Below are positions 35,013 through 43,956 of a stretch of 64,000 nt of DNA, in pieces; position 1 is the stretch's first letter, and every line of letters begins with the position of its first letter. The DNA is from Arthrobacter dokdonellae (GTDB lineage Bacteria; Actinomycetota; Actinomycetes; Actinomycetales; Micrococcaceae). Both the position numbers and the translations under genes were made by a program. The stretch lies in assembly GCF_003268655.1 (NCBI RefSeq), contig NZ_CP029642.1, positions 1,736,001-1,800,000 of the forward strand, in the 5' to 3' direction. The notes beneath the pieces are model-generated. The model had not been told where the DNA came from. It made no database searches and was given only the letters and a program-made list of their open reading frames with translations.

Positions 35013-35110
35013 GTGGATCCTTTGCTGCTGGCAGTGGCGGGCGGAAGGCGGGGCGGGAGGGGGCCGCCCCAGCGAGTCTATTGCACCCGCGGGCGGCACC
35101 CGAAGTCTGG

Positions 35111-35185
35111 CGGGTCGCCGGATCCAGCTGCTCCCCACCCGGTATACAGGTCTGGCGACTTGACGGCCCGCCGGGTCGCCGGATC
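35111..35185. repeat. 14-bp direct repeats between tetR and dusB
   Basis: CGGGTCGCCGGATC occurs at 35111-35124 and 35172-35185, 61 bp apart, in the 238-bp divergent region. TetR operators are usually palindromic, and these units are only partly symmetric, so an operator role is a weak inference. Confidence 0.5.
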
Positions 35186-35250
35186 TGTACGTTCGGCGCG
35201 CTGGGCTGCCGGCGGACGATTAATTTGGACGCATTTGAGAGAATTGTCAG

Positions 35251-36432
35251 GTGACTGTTACAGACATCCCCGCCAGCGACACCAAGCTGGACCTGCCGCC
35301 GCTCAAACTTGGCAACATCACCGTGGATACGCCGGTGGTGCTGGCCCCCATGGCTGGAATCACCAATACGGCATTCCGGCGCCTGTGCCGCGAGCACGGC
35401 GGCGGAGTATTTGTCTCCGAAATGGTCACCTCCCGGGCCCTCGTGGAGCGCACCCCGGAGTCGATGCGCCTGATCAGCCACGACGACGACGAGAAAATAC
35501 GCTCCGTCCAGCTGTACGGCGTCGACCCCGAAACGGTGGGCAGGGCGGTGCGCATGCTGGTCGAGGAAGACCACGCGGACCACATCGACCTGAACTTCGG
35601 CTGCCCGGTCGCCAAGGTGACGCGCCGCGGCGGGGGAGCGGCGCTGCCCTGGAAGCTGGACCTATTCACCGCCATCGTCCAGACGGCCGTCCGCGAGGCA
35701 TCCAAGGGCGGGCTGCCGCTGACCATCAAGATGCGCAAGGGCATCGACGACGACCACCTGACCTACCTCGAGGCCGGCCGGATCGCCCGCGACGCCGGGG
35801 TGGCCGCCGTGGCGCTGCACGGGCGCACCGCCAGCCAGTTCTACTCGGGCCACGCGGACTGGGACGCCATCGCGCGTCTCCGCGAGGCCCTTCCCGACGT
35901 TCCCGTCCTCGGAAACGGCGACATCTGGAGCGCCGAGGACGCCATTGCCATGGTGCGCCAGACCGGCGTCGACGGCGTGGTGGTGGGCCGCGGCTGCCAG
36001 GGCCGGCCCTGGCTCTTCGGGGACCTCATGGCCGCCTTCGAAGGCAGCGACAGGCGACACAAGCCCGGCCTCGCCGAGGTGGCCGCCGCGGTCTACCGGC
36101 ACGCCGAGCTGCTCGTGGACACGTTCGACGACGAAAACAAGGCCCTGCGCGACATCCGCAAGCACATGGCCTGGTATTTCAAGGGCTATGTGGTCGGCGG
36201 GGAACTGCGCGCCCAGCTCGCCGCCGTCCCCACCCTGGAGGTCCTGCGCGGGCTGCTGGACCAGCTGGATGCGGACAGCCCGTACCCCGGGGCCGACGCC
36301 GAGGGCCCGCGCGGCCGCGCCGGCACGCCCAAGCGCACCGCGCTGCCGGACGGCTGGCTGAAGGACCGCACGCTCAGCGGCCTGCAGCAGACGGATCTGG
36401 CCGGCGCCGAGCTCGACGTCTCCGGCGGCTGA
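35251..36432 (+). CDS. dusB: tRNA-dihydrouridine synthase (DusB-like)
   Basis: The 393-residue FMN enzyme reduces specific tRNA uridines to dihydrouridine. Seen: the FMN-binding start LAPMAGITNTAFRRLC, active-site Cys118 in NFGCPVAKVTRRGGG, HGRTASQFYSGHADW, and the FMN-phosphate segment NGDIWSAEDA plus VVVGRGCQGRPWLF. A C-terminal helical domain follows (about 285-350), then a roughly 40-residue tail. The start is GTG. It is monocistronic as far as the sequence shows. Confidence 0.93.
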   Translation: MTVTDIPASDTKLDLPPLKLGNITVDTPVVLAPMAGITNTAFRRLCREHGGGVFVSEMVTSRALVERTPESMRLISHDDDEKIRSVQLYGVDPETVGRAVRMLVEEDHADHIDLNFGCPVAKVTRRGGGAALPWKLDLFTAIVQTAVREASKGGLPLTIKMRKGIDDDHLTYLEAGRIARDAGVAAVALHGRTASQFYSGHADWDAIARLREALPDVPVLGNGDIWSAEDAIAMVRQTGVDGVVVGRGCQGRPWLFGDLMAAFEGSDRRHKPGLAEVAAAVYRHAELLVDTFDDENKALRDIRKHMAWYFKGYVVGGELRAQLAAVPTLEVLRGLLDQLDADSPYPGADAEGPRGRAGTPKRTALPDGWLKDRTLSGLQQTDLAGAELDVSGG

Positions 36433-36607
36433 CAGCGGTCAGTCTCCAAGGCGGCGGAGCCGGTGTTTTTTGTAGTCCGGCGCAAAGGAGACGCCAAAGG
36501 CCGTCCGCGGCCGACGCGGCGGATAGCCGGACGGAAAAACATCGGGCCGCCGCCGGCTGTCCGCAACGTCCGCGGGACACGGGCCGGATGGCCCTAAACT
36601 AAGGGAT

Positions 36608-37882
36608 ATGTCTACCCCCGCGCAGCCAGAGTATTCGCCCAGCGATGTGGAGCGTTGGGTGCAGGAAGCCCGCAAGAGCAGTTTCCGCACCGTGTTCGAA
36701 CGCGACCGGGCCCGCGTGCTGCATTCCTCGGCCCTGCGCCGCCTCGGCGCCAAGACCCAGGTGGTGGCCCCGGACACCGACGACTTTGTCCGCACCCGCC
36801 TTACCCACAGCCTTGAGGTGGCGCAGATCGGCCGCGAGCTGGGGCGGACCCTGGGCTGCGACCCGGATGTGGTGGACACCGCCTGCCTGTCCCACGACCT
36901 CGGCCACCCGCCGTTCGGCCACAACGGCGAGTCCGTCCTCAACGACCTCTCCCATGACATTGGCGGCTTCGAGGGCAATGCACAGACCTTGCGCCTGCTG
37001 ACCCGCCTGGAATCCAAGGTCATGATGGACGACGGCGGTTCGGCCGGCCTGAACCTGACCCGCGCCTCCTTGGACGCCTCCTCCAAATACCCGTGGCTGG
37101 CCGCTGACGCGCCGCTGGTGGGCGGGCGCCGGACCAGCAAGTTTGGCGCCTACGCCGACGACCTTCCGGTGTTTGAATGGCTGCGCCGGAAAGCGCCGGC
37201 CGGCAAGACGTGCATCGAGGCGCAGGTGATGGACCTCGCGGACGACATTTCCTACTCCGTCCACGACGTGGAGGACGCCATCGTCGCCGGCCACGTGCAG
37301 CTGAAGTGGCTGGCCAACCAGGACCAGCGCAACCGCGTCCTGGGGTATACGCAGCAGTGGTACCTGCCCGGCGTCGACACGGCCGAGATCGACGCGGCCC
37401 TGTCGCGGCTGGAGGCCGCCGACGTCTGGGTGCGCCACGCCGACGGCAGCCGGGCCTCGATGGCCGCGCTGAAGGACATGACGAGCCAGCTGATCGGCCG
37501 CTTCTGCCAGAGCGCCGTCGCCGCCACCCAGGCCATCTACGGGACGGGCCGGCTGACGCGCTACGCGGCGGACGTCGTCGTGCCTCAGGGGACCGCCGTG
37601 GAGATCGCCGTCATGAAAGGGCTGGCCACCACGTTCGTCATGACCACCGACCACCGCCAGCCCATCTATCAGCGCCAGCAGGACATCCTCAGCGAGCTCG
37701 TGGCCGTCCTCAGCGCGACGGGGGACGCGCACCTGGAGACCATGTTCGCAGCGGACTGGCGGGAGGCGGACGACGACGGCGCCCGGCTTCGCGTGGTCAT
37801 CGACCAGATCGCCTCCCTCACCGATGTGTCGGCGCTGGCGCTCCACGAGCGCCTGGTGGGAATGGAGCGGACACTGCTGTAG
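36608..37882 (+). CDS. dgt: Deoxyguanosinetriphosphate triphosphohydrolase-like protein
   Basis: The 424-residue HD-domain dNTPase has the metal ligands in RLTHSLEVAQIG and CLSHDLGHPPFGHNGE (H...HD), and the last Asp in MDLADDISYSVHDVEDA. Such enzymes hydrolyse dNTPs to nucleoside and triphosphate, and are often allosteric. In actinobacteria this gene commonly sits between dusB and dnaG, as here, which supports orthology. ATG start; 175-bp gap after dusB. Confidence 0.93.
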   Translation: MSTPAQPEYSPSDVERWVQEARKSSFRTVFERDRARVLHSSALRRLGAKTQVVAPDTDDFVRTRLTHSLEVAQIGRELGRTLGCDPDVVDTACLSHDLGHPPFGHNGESVLNDLSHDIGGFEGNAQTLRLLTRLESKVMMDDGGSAGLNLTRASLDASSKYPWLAADAPLVGGRRTSKFGAYADDLPVFEWLRRKAPAGKTCIEAQVMDLADDISYSVHDVEDAIVAGHVQLKWLANQDQRNRVLGYTQQWYLPGVDTAEIDAALSRLEAADVWVRHADGSRASMAALKDMTSQLIGRFCQSAVAATQAIYGTGRLTRYAADVVVPQGTAVEIAVMKGLATTFVMTTDHRQPIYQRQQDILSELVAVLSATGDAHLETMFAADWREADDDGARLRVVIDQIASLTDVSALALHERLVGMERTLL

Positions 37883-37922
37883 CGACGCGGCACTTGCCAC
37901 GCCGCACCGGCCGCCAAGACCG

Positions 37923-38062
37923 TCAGCGCGATTTCCAGCGGAACCAGCGGATGCCGATGCCTGCGCACACCACCGTCCACAGGACGCAGGCCGACAGGGC
38001 CCAGCAGGCCCTTCAGGATCAGGACGATGAAGGTCAGCCTGCCCACGGCCAGCACGACGGCG
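37923..38062 (-). pseudogene. Remnant of the 3' end of an ABC-2-type permease gene
   Basis: On the minus strand two overlapping frames encode membrane-like sequence: VGRLTFIVLILKGLLG, then after a frame change ALSACVLWTVVCAGIGIRWF ending at TGA 37923-37925. The tail resembles C-termini of multi-helix ABC permeases that end in a short basic RWFRW segment. No start or upstream part remains between dgt and the hairpin at 38062. A decayed gene is inferred; the family call is tentative. Confidence 0.4.
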
Positions 38063-38087
38063 GGAGCCCACCTTGCGGTGGGTTCCC
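38062..38087. terminator. Hairpin terminator
   Basis: An 11-bp stem (GGGAGCCCACC with GGTGGGTTCCC, one G-T wobble) and a TTGC loop. It lies 27 nt beyond the end of the minus-strand cupredoxin gene and probably terminates it. Confidence 0.7.
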
Positions 38088-38114
38088 GCGGGCCGGTCCT
38101 GGTTGGGGTCGCGG

Positions 38115-39119
38115 CTAGTTCCTCACGACCACGGTGCCCACCATTCCCATGTAGTCATGGAGTGCGCAGATGTAGCTAAACGTGCCCGCCTTGGTGAAGG
38201 TGACCGTAAAGGTGGATCCGGGAAGCATCAGCCCCGAGTTAAGGTCCCCTCCGGCGAAGGTTGCCGGGTCGCCCAAGGGTACTGCGAAGTTCGCCGGTTC
38301 CGCGCCAAAGGTGACCGTGTGGGGTGCGGCCATGCCGTTGTTGATGAACGTGACCTTCTCCCCGACACGAACCTTCACGGTGGGCTGGATGAACCGCATG
38401 ACCATCGCGGTGCCGTCGTCGGCGCCGGCGTACACGTGGTGCGGGTCCCCAAGCCTGGCGGTTTCATGCCAAAGCTTCAGCCCATCCCAAAGGATCGCGA
38501 GCGACTGCCACGTGGCCAGCTGGTTGTACTGCCTTTGGGTGAACGGGTACGGTGTCCCGGCCCTGGCCACGTGAACGGTGCCCTTCATCATTGCCCCGTG
38601 GACCAGGCAGTAGTAGGTGAAGGTGCCCGCAGCCGGAAAAGTCAGGCGATAGTTCGTTACGGCCGGAAAGCCACTGTTGGTGACGTTCGTCATGACACCG
38701 GAATTGTAGTACGAATGTCCGTCGTAGGTGCTCCCGCCCTGACGGAAAAGTTGGGCGGGATCCGACGGATTGAACGGCTGCGTCGACTCCAGCGACTGGC
38801 CGGCGGCAAGGAAGGTCACCGTGTGGATTTCCGCCGACTTCGCCGTCCACGACACCGTGTCACCGGCATCGACATAGACGTTGGTCGGCAGAAAGGCCAT
38901 GCCTTGGATGGCTTGGTTCGGGGATTCCTGCCCCACCTGGACCGACCAGGTGTGCGGCGCATGGTTTGTGGCATGCTGCCCTTGCGTGGTGGTGGTCTGC
39001 TTCAGGCTCTGGGCGCCCGCGGGGGCGGAAAGGGCAAGCGGGAGGGCCAGCGCCAGCAGCGCGGCAAAGATCAACGACGGTTTGTGCAGCGATAGACGAG
39101 TTTGATGATTACGTCTCAT
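38115..39119 (-). CDS. Secreted protein with two cupredoxin (type 1 copper) domains
   Basis: The 334-residue protein has a signal peptide (about 1-36, ending SAPAGAQ). The first cupredoxin domain (about 50-195) has the His ligand in AEIHTVTF and the Cys/His/Met loop YYCLVHGAMMKG. The second domain (about 235-334) has APHTVTF and ICALHDYMGMVG. Both keep a complete His-Cys-His-Met set typical of blue copper sites. The linker QRQYNQLATWQSLAILWDGL is helical. It could shuttle electrons or bind copper outside the membrane. No oxidase partner is nearby. ATG start; monocistronic, ended by the hairpin at 38062. Confidence 0.85.
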   Translation of the reverse strand: MRRNHQTRLSLHKPSLIFAALLALALPLALSAPAGAQSLKQTTTTQGQHATNHAPHTWSVQVGQESPNQAIQGMAFLPTNVYVDAGDTVSWTAKSAEIHTVTFLAAGQSLESTQPFNPSDPAQLFRQGGSTYDGHSYYNSGVMTNVTNSGFPAVTNYRLTFPAAGTFTYYCLVHGAMMKGTVHVARAGTPYPFTQRQYNQLATWQSLAILWDGLKLWHETARLGDPHHVYAGADDGTAMVMRFIQPTVKVRVGEKVTFINNGMAAPHTVTFGAEPANFAVPLGDPATFAGGDLNSGLMLPGSTFTVTFTKAGTFSYICALHDYMGMVGTVVVRN

Positions 39120-39508
39120 CAGACGTTCCCTTCTCGAACAGTGCGGCGGTCCGGGCGGAGTGCCGCGACGAGAGGGGCCCTTCCCCCAAGCGGCCGCTCT
39201 TCCAATCTTGGCGGCGCCCTAGAGCTGCGAGGCGCACTGTGCCAGATTGGTTGTGGTGCCTGGACGCTACTGACCTTGAAGTCCGCGCACCCCGCCCCAC
39301 GGCGTGCCGCGGGCGGTGAATCCAATCCACGACGCATGGCGGGGGCCTGAATGGAAGGTGCCGGGGCGCATGCGCACCTTTTATGCTCCACCCACCCGGC
39401 GTGATTGTCGAGTTTCTTTTTCTGGCGGGCGCCGTGGCTGCGACGGCACGGTTGTCGGCGCGCCATCCTGGTGGACCTTCTCGTCCCGCCACGCCGCGCC
39501 GATCGTGC
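39120..39508. other. 389-bp gap with no supported gene
   Basis: Open frames here are short and have atypical composition and no credible ribosome-binding site. The promoter of the minus-strand cupredoxin gene should lie at the left end. I see no strong operator or terminator. Confidence 0.4.
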
Positions 39509-39886
39509 TCAAGCCTCGATCTGCTCCGCCCAGCCAGGGCGGGGTATCAGGCAGAACGGGTGCCCGGCCGGATCGGCATAGACGTGGGAGCCTGGTCCGC
39601 CCAGGCGTTCGGCGCCCAAGGCGAGGACCCGGGCGTGCGCGGCCTCGACGTCGTCAACCATCACGTCCAGGTGCATTTGCTGCGGGTAGGCGGGGTCGGG
39701 CCAGCGGGGCGCCACATGGTCGGGGGCAAGCTGGAAGGCGAGTCCCGAACTGTGGTCATTTTCCGCGACCACCACAAAGTCCGGTGAGCGGAAGGTGACG
39801 GGCCGGCCGAGCAGCGCCGCGTAGAATCCGGCCAGGGCCTCCGGGTCGCGGCAGTCGATGACAAGGTGGTGCAGGCGCCCGATCAT
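39509..39886 (-). CDS. VOC-family (glyoxalase/bleomycin-resistance-like) protein
   Basis: A 125-residue single-domain VOC protein: the N-terminal HHLVIDCRDPEALAGFYAALL, the middle HLDVMVDDVEAAHARVLALG, and the C-terminal strand YADPAGHPFCLI are typical of the Glyoxalase_6 group. I chose ATG 39886 (MIGRLHHLV), since the earlier in-frame part is Arg/Gly-rich and not conserved. Enzymatic or binding function is unknown. Confidence 0.8.
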   Translation of the reverse strand: MIGRLHHLVIDCRDPEALAGFYAALLGRPVTFRSPDFVVVAENDHSSGLAFQLAPDHVAPRWPDPAYPQQMHLDVMVDDVEAAHARVLALGAERLGGPGSHVYADPAGHPFCLIPRPGWAEQIEA

Positions 39887-39948
39887 GGGGCCGAGGCTAC
39901 CACCGCCGTGGCGGCGGCGCATGACATTCGGTCCCCGCCTTACCCGCA

Positions 39949-40332
39949 CTACATGCTGGAGGGGTAACTTCCCAGGGTCGTCGCGAAGGCGGCCAGCTGC
40001 TCCGGGCTGGCGAGGGAATACAGGACCGCAACGACGGCGGTCATCACGGCGGCGAGACCCAAGGTCGCGGCGCAGACGGCGGCGAGGAGTTTGGTGTCGT
40101 CGTCGAGCGTGCCGGGCATGTGGAGGTTGGGATCGATCAGGTTGGGGGCGCTGTCACAGCTTCCATCCGCCAGCGTGGCCACCACCCTGCCGTTGCCGCG
40201 GTCCAGGCGCATCGAGGAGATGGCGCTGCCGTGGCGGGCCAGCAGGATGTCCGAGCCGACGCTGCGGCGCACGGAGGAGAACCCGCCGTGGCGGCTGGCA
40301 TGACGGACGGTGTGGCGCTCGGCCTGAAACAC
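39949..40332 (-). CDS. Hypothetical tail-anchored-type membrane protein
   Basis: The 127-residue protein has a basic N-terminal half (ERHTVRHASRHGG), a polar middle with DGSCDSAPNLIDPN, and one transmembrane helix near the C-terminus (about 80-106: LLAAVCAATLGLAAVMTAVVAV). I chose GTG 40332 because AAGGGAG (complement of 40340-40346) lies 7 nt upstream. No family is recognised. It diverges from dnaG, 227 bp away. Confidence 0.55.
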   Translation of the reverse strand: MFQAERHTVRHASRHGGFSSVRRSVGSDILLARHGSAISSMRLDRGNGRVVATLADGSCDSAPNLIDPNLHMPGTLDDDTKLLAAVCAATLGLAAVMTAVVAVLYSLASPEQLAAFATTLGSYPSSM

Positions 40333-40559
40333 TGTGGGGCTCCCTTGGGGACGGCGTGATCGGTTCTTTGCGGGTCGTTCTCGACCCGGAGTCCACCTCA
40401 TGGGGGGCGTTTAAATTCTATCGCCGCGATTCGGCGGAAAGGCCCGCAAAGGCGGTGATTCCGGACACCGGGACATGCGTGCCCGGTCACGTCGGGGCGA
40501 TCTCCACAGGCGCCGGCCGGCGGGGTCCGGGGGATGGCAAACTCACGTAAACTGGCCGG

Positions 40560-42668
40560 GTGGCCGGGTTGATCAAGCGGGAAGACATAGATGAGGTGCG
40601 CACGCGCACCGACCTCAAGGAAGTCGTTGACGCCTACGTCACCTTGAAATCGGCCGGAATCGGGTCCTTCAAGGGCCTGTGCCCGTTCCACGACGAGCGC
40701 AGCCCGTCGTTCCACGTGCGCCCGCAGATGGGCTACTTCCACTGCTTTGGCTGCCAGGAGAGCGGCGACGTCATCTCCTTCATCCAGAAGATGGACCACA
40801 TCCCGTTCTCCGAAGCCGTGGAGAAGCTGGCCGGGCGCATCGGATACGAACTCCACTACGAGGACGGCGGAACCGGTCCGCGGCGTGAGGAGATCGGCCG
40901 CCGGCAGCGCCTCCTGGACGCCCACAAGATTGCCGGCGAGTTCTTCCGCGGCCAGCTCCTGACCCCGGCGGCGGCCGCGGGCCGGGCGTTCCTGGCCGAG
41001 CGTGGCTTTGAACGCAGCGCCGCGGAACACTTCGGCGTCGGCTTCGCGCCCCAGGGCTGGAACTCGCTCCTCAAGCACCTCTCCGGCAAGGGCTTCACGC
41101 AGGATGAACTGAAGCTCACGGGCATGTTCTCGGAGGGCCAACGGGGCATCTACGACCGTTTCCGCGGCCGCCTCATCTGGCCCATCCGGGACATTGCGGG
41201 GGACACTGTCGGCTTTGGCGCCCGCAAGCTGTTCGACGACGACCAGGGCCCCAAGTACCTGAACACCCCGGAAACCCAGCTCTACAAGAAGTCGCAGGTC
41301 CTGTACGGGATCGACCTGGCCAAGCGGAACATCGCCTCCAAGCGCCAGCTGGTGGTGGTGGAGGGCTACACGGATGTCATGGCCTGCCACCTCGCAGGCG
41401 TGGACACCGCCGTCGCCACGTGCGGCACGGCCTTTGGCGCCGACCACATCAAGGTGGCCCGCCGCCTGCTGTCCGACGACGGCACCGGCGGCGAGGTGGT
41501 CTTCACGTTCGACGGCGACGCGGCCGGCCAGAAGGCTGCCTTGAAGGCCTTCGACGAGGACCAGCGCTTCACGGCCCAGACCTTCGTTGCCGTCGAACCA
41601 ACGGGGGCCGATCCCTGTGAGCTGCGCCAGCGCCGCGGCGACGAGGCCGTCCACTCGCTGATCCGCTCCCGCCGCCCCCTGTTTGAATTTGCCATCCGCT
41701 CCACCCTGGCCAAGTTTGACCTGAGCACGGTCGAGGGGCGTGTCAACGGCCTGCGGGCTTCGGCGCCCGTCGTGGCCGCCATCCGCGACGGATCCACCCG
41801 GATGGGCTACAGCCAGGAGCTCGCCGGGTGGCTGGGCATCGCGGACCCCGACGAGGTCCTGCGTGCGGTCAAGCTGGCGGACAAGCGCGCCCACGCCGCC
41901 CCCTCCCAGCACGGCGCCGCCACGGGATCCCGGCAGTTCGCATCCCCGGCGTCGCCAGCCCGGACCCCATACGGTGCCGGCAAGGCAGCCTCCCAGCGGG
42001 GCACCGGGAACGGCCCGTCCGCGCAGGGCGCACACTTCCGGGGGGCGTCCCCGCAGGGCGGATCCCGACAGGGCGAATCCTGGCAGGGCGCGGGGCCGCA
42101 GGGCGGCGGCGCAGGTCCCGCATATGGCCAGCGGCCCGAGCAGCCCGCCGGGCAGCGTGCCGAGCCGACCGCCGAACAGCCCGCCGAACCCAGGTTCCTC
42201 CGGCCGGACCCGCGCGACCCCCAGGCGCGGATGGAGCGGGAGGCGCTCGAAGTGGTGCTCCAGCACCCGGGGCTGCTCACGGCCGGAAACTGGCAGCACT
42301 TTGCCGCCACCGAATTCCAGGTTGCCGCGTACGGTGCCGTCCACTCGGGGATTGCGGCTGCGGGGGAGGTGCTCACGGCGTCGTCCCAGTGGCTGGAAGC
42401 GGTCCGGGAGAACGTGCCCGAAGAGTTGGGGAACCTCGTGGCCGAGCTGGCCATGAGCCCGCTCCCCACCAAGGCGGATGAGTCACTTGAACGGTATTGC
42501 CGGGCGATGCTGCGCCGGCTCTTCGAGGGGCAGATCACCCGGTTGAAGCAGGAGCGGCTCGGCGCCCTGCAGCGCATGGACCCGGCGGTTGATCCGGAGG
42601 GATACCAGCTCCTCCAGCGCGAGCTGATGGAGCTTGAAATGGCCCGCCGGGCGTTGCGCGGCGACTGA
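40560..42668 (+). CDS. dnaG: DNA primase
   Basis: The 702-residue primase makes RNA primers for replication. The CHC2 zinc ribbon uses Cys41, His44, Cys62 and Cys65 (CPFHDERSPSFH and FHCFGCQESGDV). The RNA-polymerase/TOPRIM core includes LVVVEGYTDVMACHLAG and FTFDGDAAGQKAA. A disordered insertion of about 100 residues rich in Gly, Gln, Ala and Pro (about 440-550, with repeated QG pairs) separates the core from the C-terminal DnaB-interacting helical domain (about 555-700). The start is GTG 40560. The location after dgt is typical of actinobacteria. Confidence 0.96.
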   Translation: MAGLIKREDIDEVRTRTDLKEVVDAYVTLKSAGIGSFKGLCPFHDERSPSFHVRPQMGYFHCFGCQESGDVISFIQKMDHIPFSEAVEKLAGRIGYELHYEDGGTGPRREEIGRRQRLLDAHKIAGEFFRGQLLTPAAAAGRAFLAERGFERSAAEHFGVGFAPQGWNSLLKHLSGKGFTQDELKLTGMFSEGQRGIYDRFRGRLIWPIRDIAGDTVGFGARKLFDDDQGPKYLNTPETQLYKKSQVLYGIDLAKRNIASKRQLVVVEGYTDVMACHLAGVDTAVATCGTAFGADHIKVARRLLSDDGTGGEVVFTFDGDAAGQKAALKAFDEDQRFTAQTFVAVEPTGADPCELRQRRGDEAVHSLIRSRRPLFEFAIRSTLAKFDLSTVEGRVNGLRASAPVVAAIRDGSTRMGYSQELAGWLGIADPDEVLRAVKLADKRAHAAPSQHGAATGSRQFASPASPARTPYGAGKAASQRGTGNGPSAQGAHFRGASPQGGSRQGESWQGAGPQGGGAGPAYGQRPEQPAGQRAEPTAEQPAEPRFLRPDPRDPQARMEREALEVVLQHPGLLTAGNWQHFAATEFQVAAYGAVHSGIAAAGEVLTASSQWLEAVRENVPEELGNLVAELAMSPLPTKADESLERYCRAMLRRLFEGQITRLKQERLGALQRMDPAVDPEGYQLLQRELMELEMARRALRGD

Positions 42669-42734
42669 GCCCGGCGGCGCCAGCCGGCCGATTTCGCAAC
42701 GGCGCGTGCCTTTGTTATTGTTGTTCCTGCGCGA

Positions 42735-42810
42735 TCCTCTGTAGCTCAATTGGCAGAGCATTCGACTGTTAATCGAAGGGTTACTGGTTCAAGTCCAGTC
42801 AGAGGAGCCA
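42735..42810 (+). tRNA. tRNA-Asn (GTT), copy 1
   Basis: A cloverleaf with acceptor TCCTCTG/CAGAGGA, D arm GCTCAATTGGCAGAGC, anticodon loop CTGTTAA (anticodon GTT) and T arm CTGGTTCAAGTCCAG. Discriminator G and CCA (42808-42810) are encoded. It differs from the copy at 45255 only by the last acceptor pair. Confidence 0.97.
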
Positions 42811-42814
42811 ACAC

Positions 42815-42850
42815 AAAATCCCCGCACTCATATGGAGTGCGGGGATTTTT
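42815..42850 (+). terminator. tRNA-Asn terminator
   Basis: AAATCCCCGCACTC pairs with GAGTGCGGGGATTT, followed by T residues, directly after the tRNA CCA end. The inner core CCCCGCACTC/GAGTGCGGGG is the same as in the terminator at 45333. Confidence 0.9.
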
Positions 42851-42887
42851 CCATCCTCAATTCCGTCGTTGGCCCAGGCGCGCAGGC

Positions 42888-43814
42888 TCAGGTGCGCAGG
42901 ACGACATTAAGTGGTTCCTGACCGCTGAGCATGCGGTCCGCCTGGCTGCGCAACAGGCGTGCCATCCTGGGCATCATGGCGCTCGACGCCCCGCCAACAT
43001 GCGGGGTGATCAAGACGTTGGGCAACCCGAACAGCGGGTGTCCGTCAGGCAGCGGCTCGGGATCCGTCACGTCGAGTGCGAACCGCAGCCGGCCGCGGCG
43101 GGCGTGGTCCAGCAAGGCTTCGGTATCGGCGACCGCCCCGCGCGCGATGTTCACGAGCAACGCGTCGTCGCGCATCAGCGAGAGGAACCGGTCGTTCACG
43201 AGGTGCGCGGTGGACTCATTGAGGGGCACGCCGACCACGACGACGTCTGCCTGAGGGAGGAGATTCGGGAGTTCGTCGATGCCGTGCACGTGCCCGCGGG
43301 CCGCCTCGCGCGCACGGGAGGCGACGCGCACAACGGTCGTCTCGAACCCTTGAAGCCGTTCCTCGACCGCCTGGCCCACGCCGCCATAGCCCACAAGCAA
43401 CACCGTGCGGTCGGCAAGCGACGCGCGCCGCTCCGGTGCCCACCTGCGCTCTTGTGACGCCCGAATAAAGTCGGGGAGGCCGCGTTGGGAGGCCAGAATG
43501 AGGGCGAGTGTCAGTTCCGCCGTCGAGGTTTCGTGCACGGAGACCGCGTTGGCGAAGACGTGCCCCGGTGGCAGCGCATCCGCAACCCCGTTGAAGCCGA
43601 TGGACTGGCTTTGCACAAGCCCGGTCGTCACGCCCCTCAAGGCCCCCAGCACCTCGGTGCCGCTCATGTACGGCGGCACCACGATGTCTATTCTCGCGGC
43701 CGGCGCCGGCCCTGACATGTCCCACTCGACGATCCCGACCCCTTCGGGAGGCTCACCGAGAGCGTCCCGCAGGGCAGTATCGGGAACACTGACCAGTACG
43801 TGTTTATCCGTCAC
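42888..43814 (-). CDS. D-isomer-specific 2-hydroxyacid dehydrogenase
   Basis: The protein (308 residues from this start) has the dinucleotide fold VLLVGYGGVGQAVEERL, the catalytic Arg in VNIARGAVADTEAL, the Glu region in ALDVTDPEPLPDGHPL, and the catalytic His in LITPHVGGASS. These NAD(P)-dependent enzymes interconvert 2-keto acids and D-2-hydroxyacids, often glyoxylate/hydroxypyruvate or phosphoglycerate. GTG 43814 is chosen to match family N-termini; GTG 43832 is also open. Neither has a strong ribosome-binding site, and TATCCT just upstream of 43814 could be the -10 of a leaderless transcript. It diverges from the aminotransferase, with which it may share a 2-keto-acid substrate. Confidence 0.85.
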   Translation of the reverse strand: MTDKHVLVSVPDTALRDALGEPPEGVGIVEWDMSGPAPAARIDIVVPPYMSGTEVLGALRGVTTGLVQSQSIGFNGVADALPPGHVFANAVSVHETSTAELTLALILASQRGLPDFIRASQERRWAPERRASLADRTVLLVGYGGVGQAVEERLQGFETTVVRVASRAREAARGHVHGIDELPNLLPQADVVVVGVPLNESTAHLVNDRFLSLMRDDALLVNIARGAVADTEALLDHARRGRLRFALDVTDPEPLPDGHPLFGLPNVLITPHVGGASSAMMPRMARLLRSQADRMLSGQEPLNVVLRT

Positions 43815-43956
43815 CCCTTGAGGATAGCCCACGTGCGGCCGTACGATCAGAATCCGGGACCGAGCTTTCAGGCGCCGGATTCAGGCACTCGTGTCGGCGC
43901 CCTTGATGGTGGCACGGGGACGCCTGAAAGGGAATGCTCAACTATCGAGGTGGCAC

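Noticed and set aside
36439..36607. Minus-strand tail encoding FAPDYKKHRLRRLGD between dusB and dgt
   Set aside because: Looks protein-like at its end, but has no start codon with a ribosome-binding site outside dgt and no known family.
36599..38071. 490-codon minus-strand frame opposite dgt
   Set aside because: Shadow composition; dgt has complete HD motifs.
40398..42344. 648-codon minus-strand frame opposite dnaG
   Set aside because: Shadow of dnaG without motifs.
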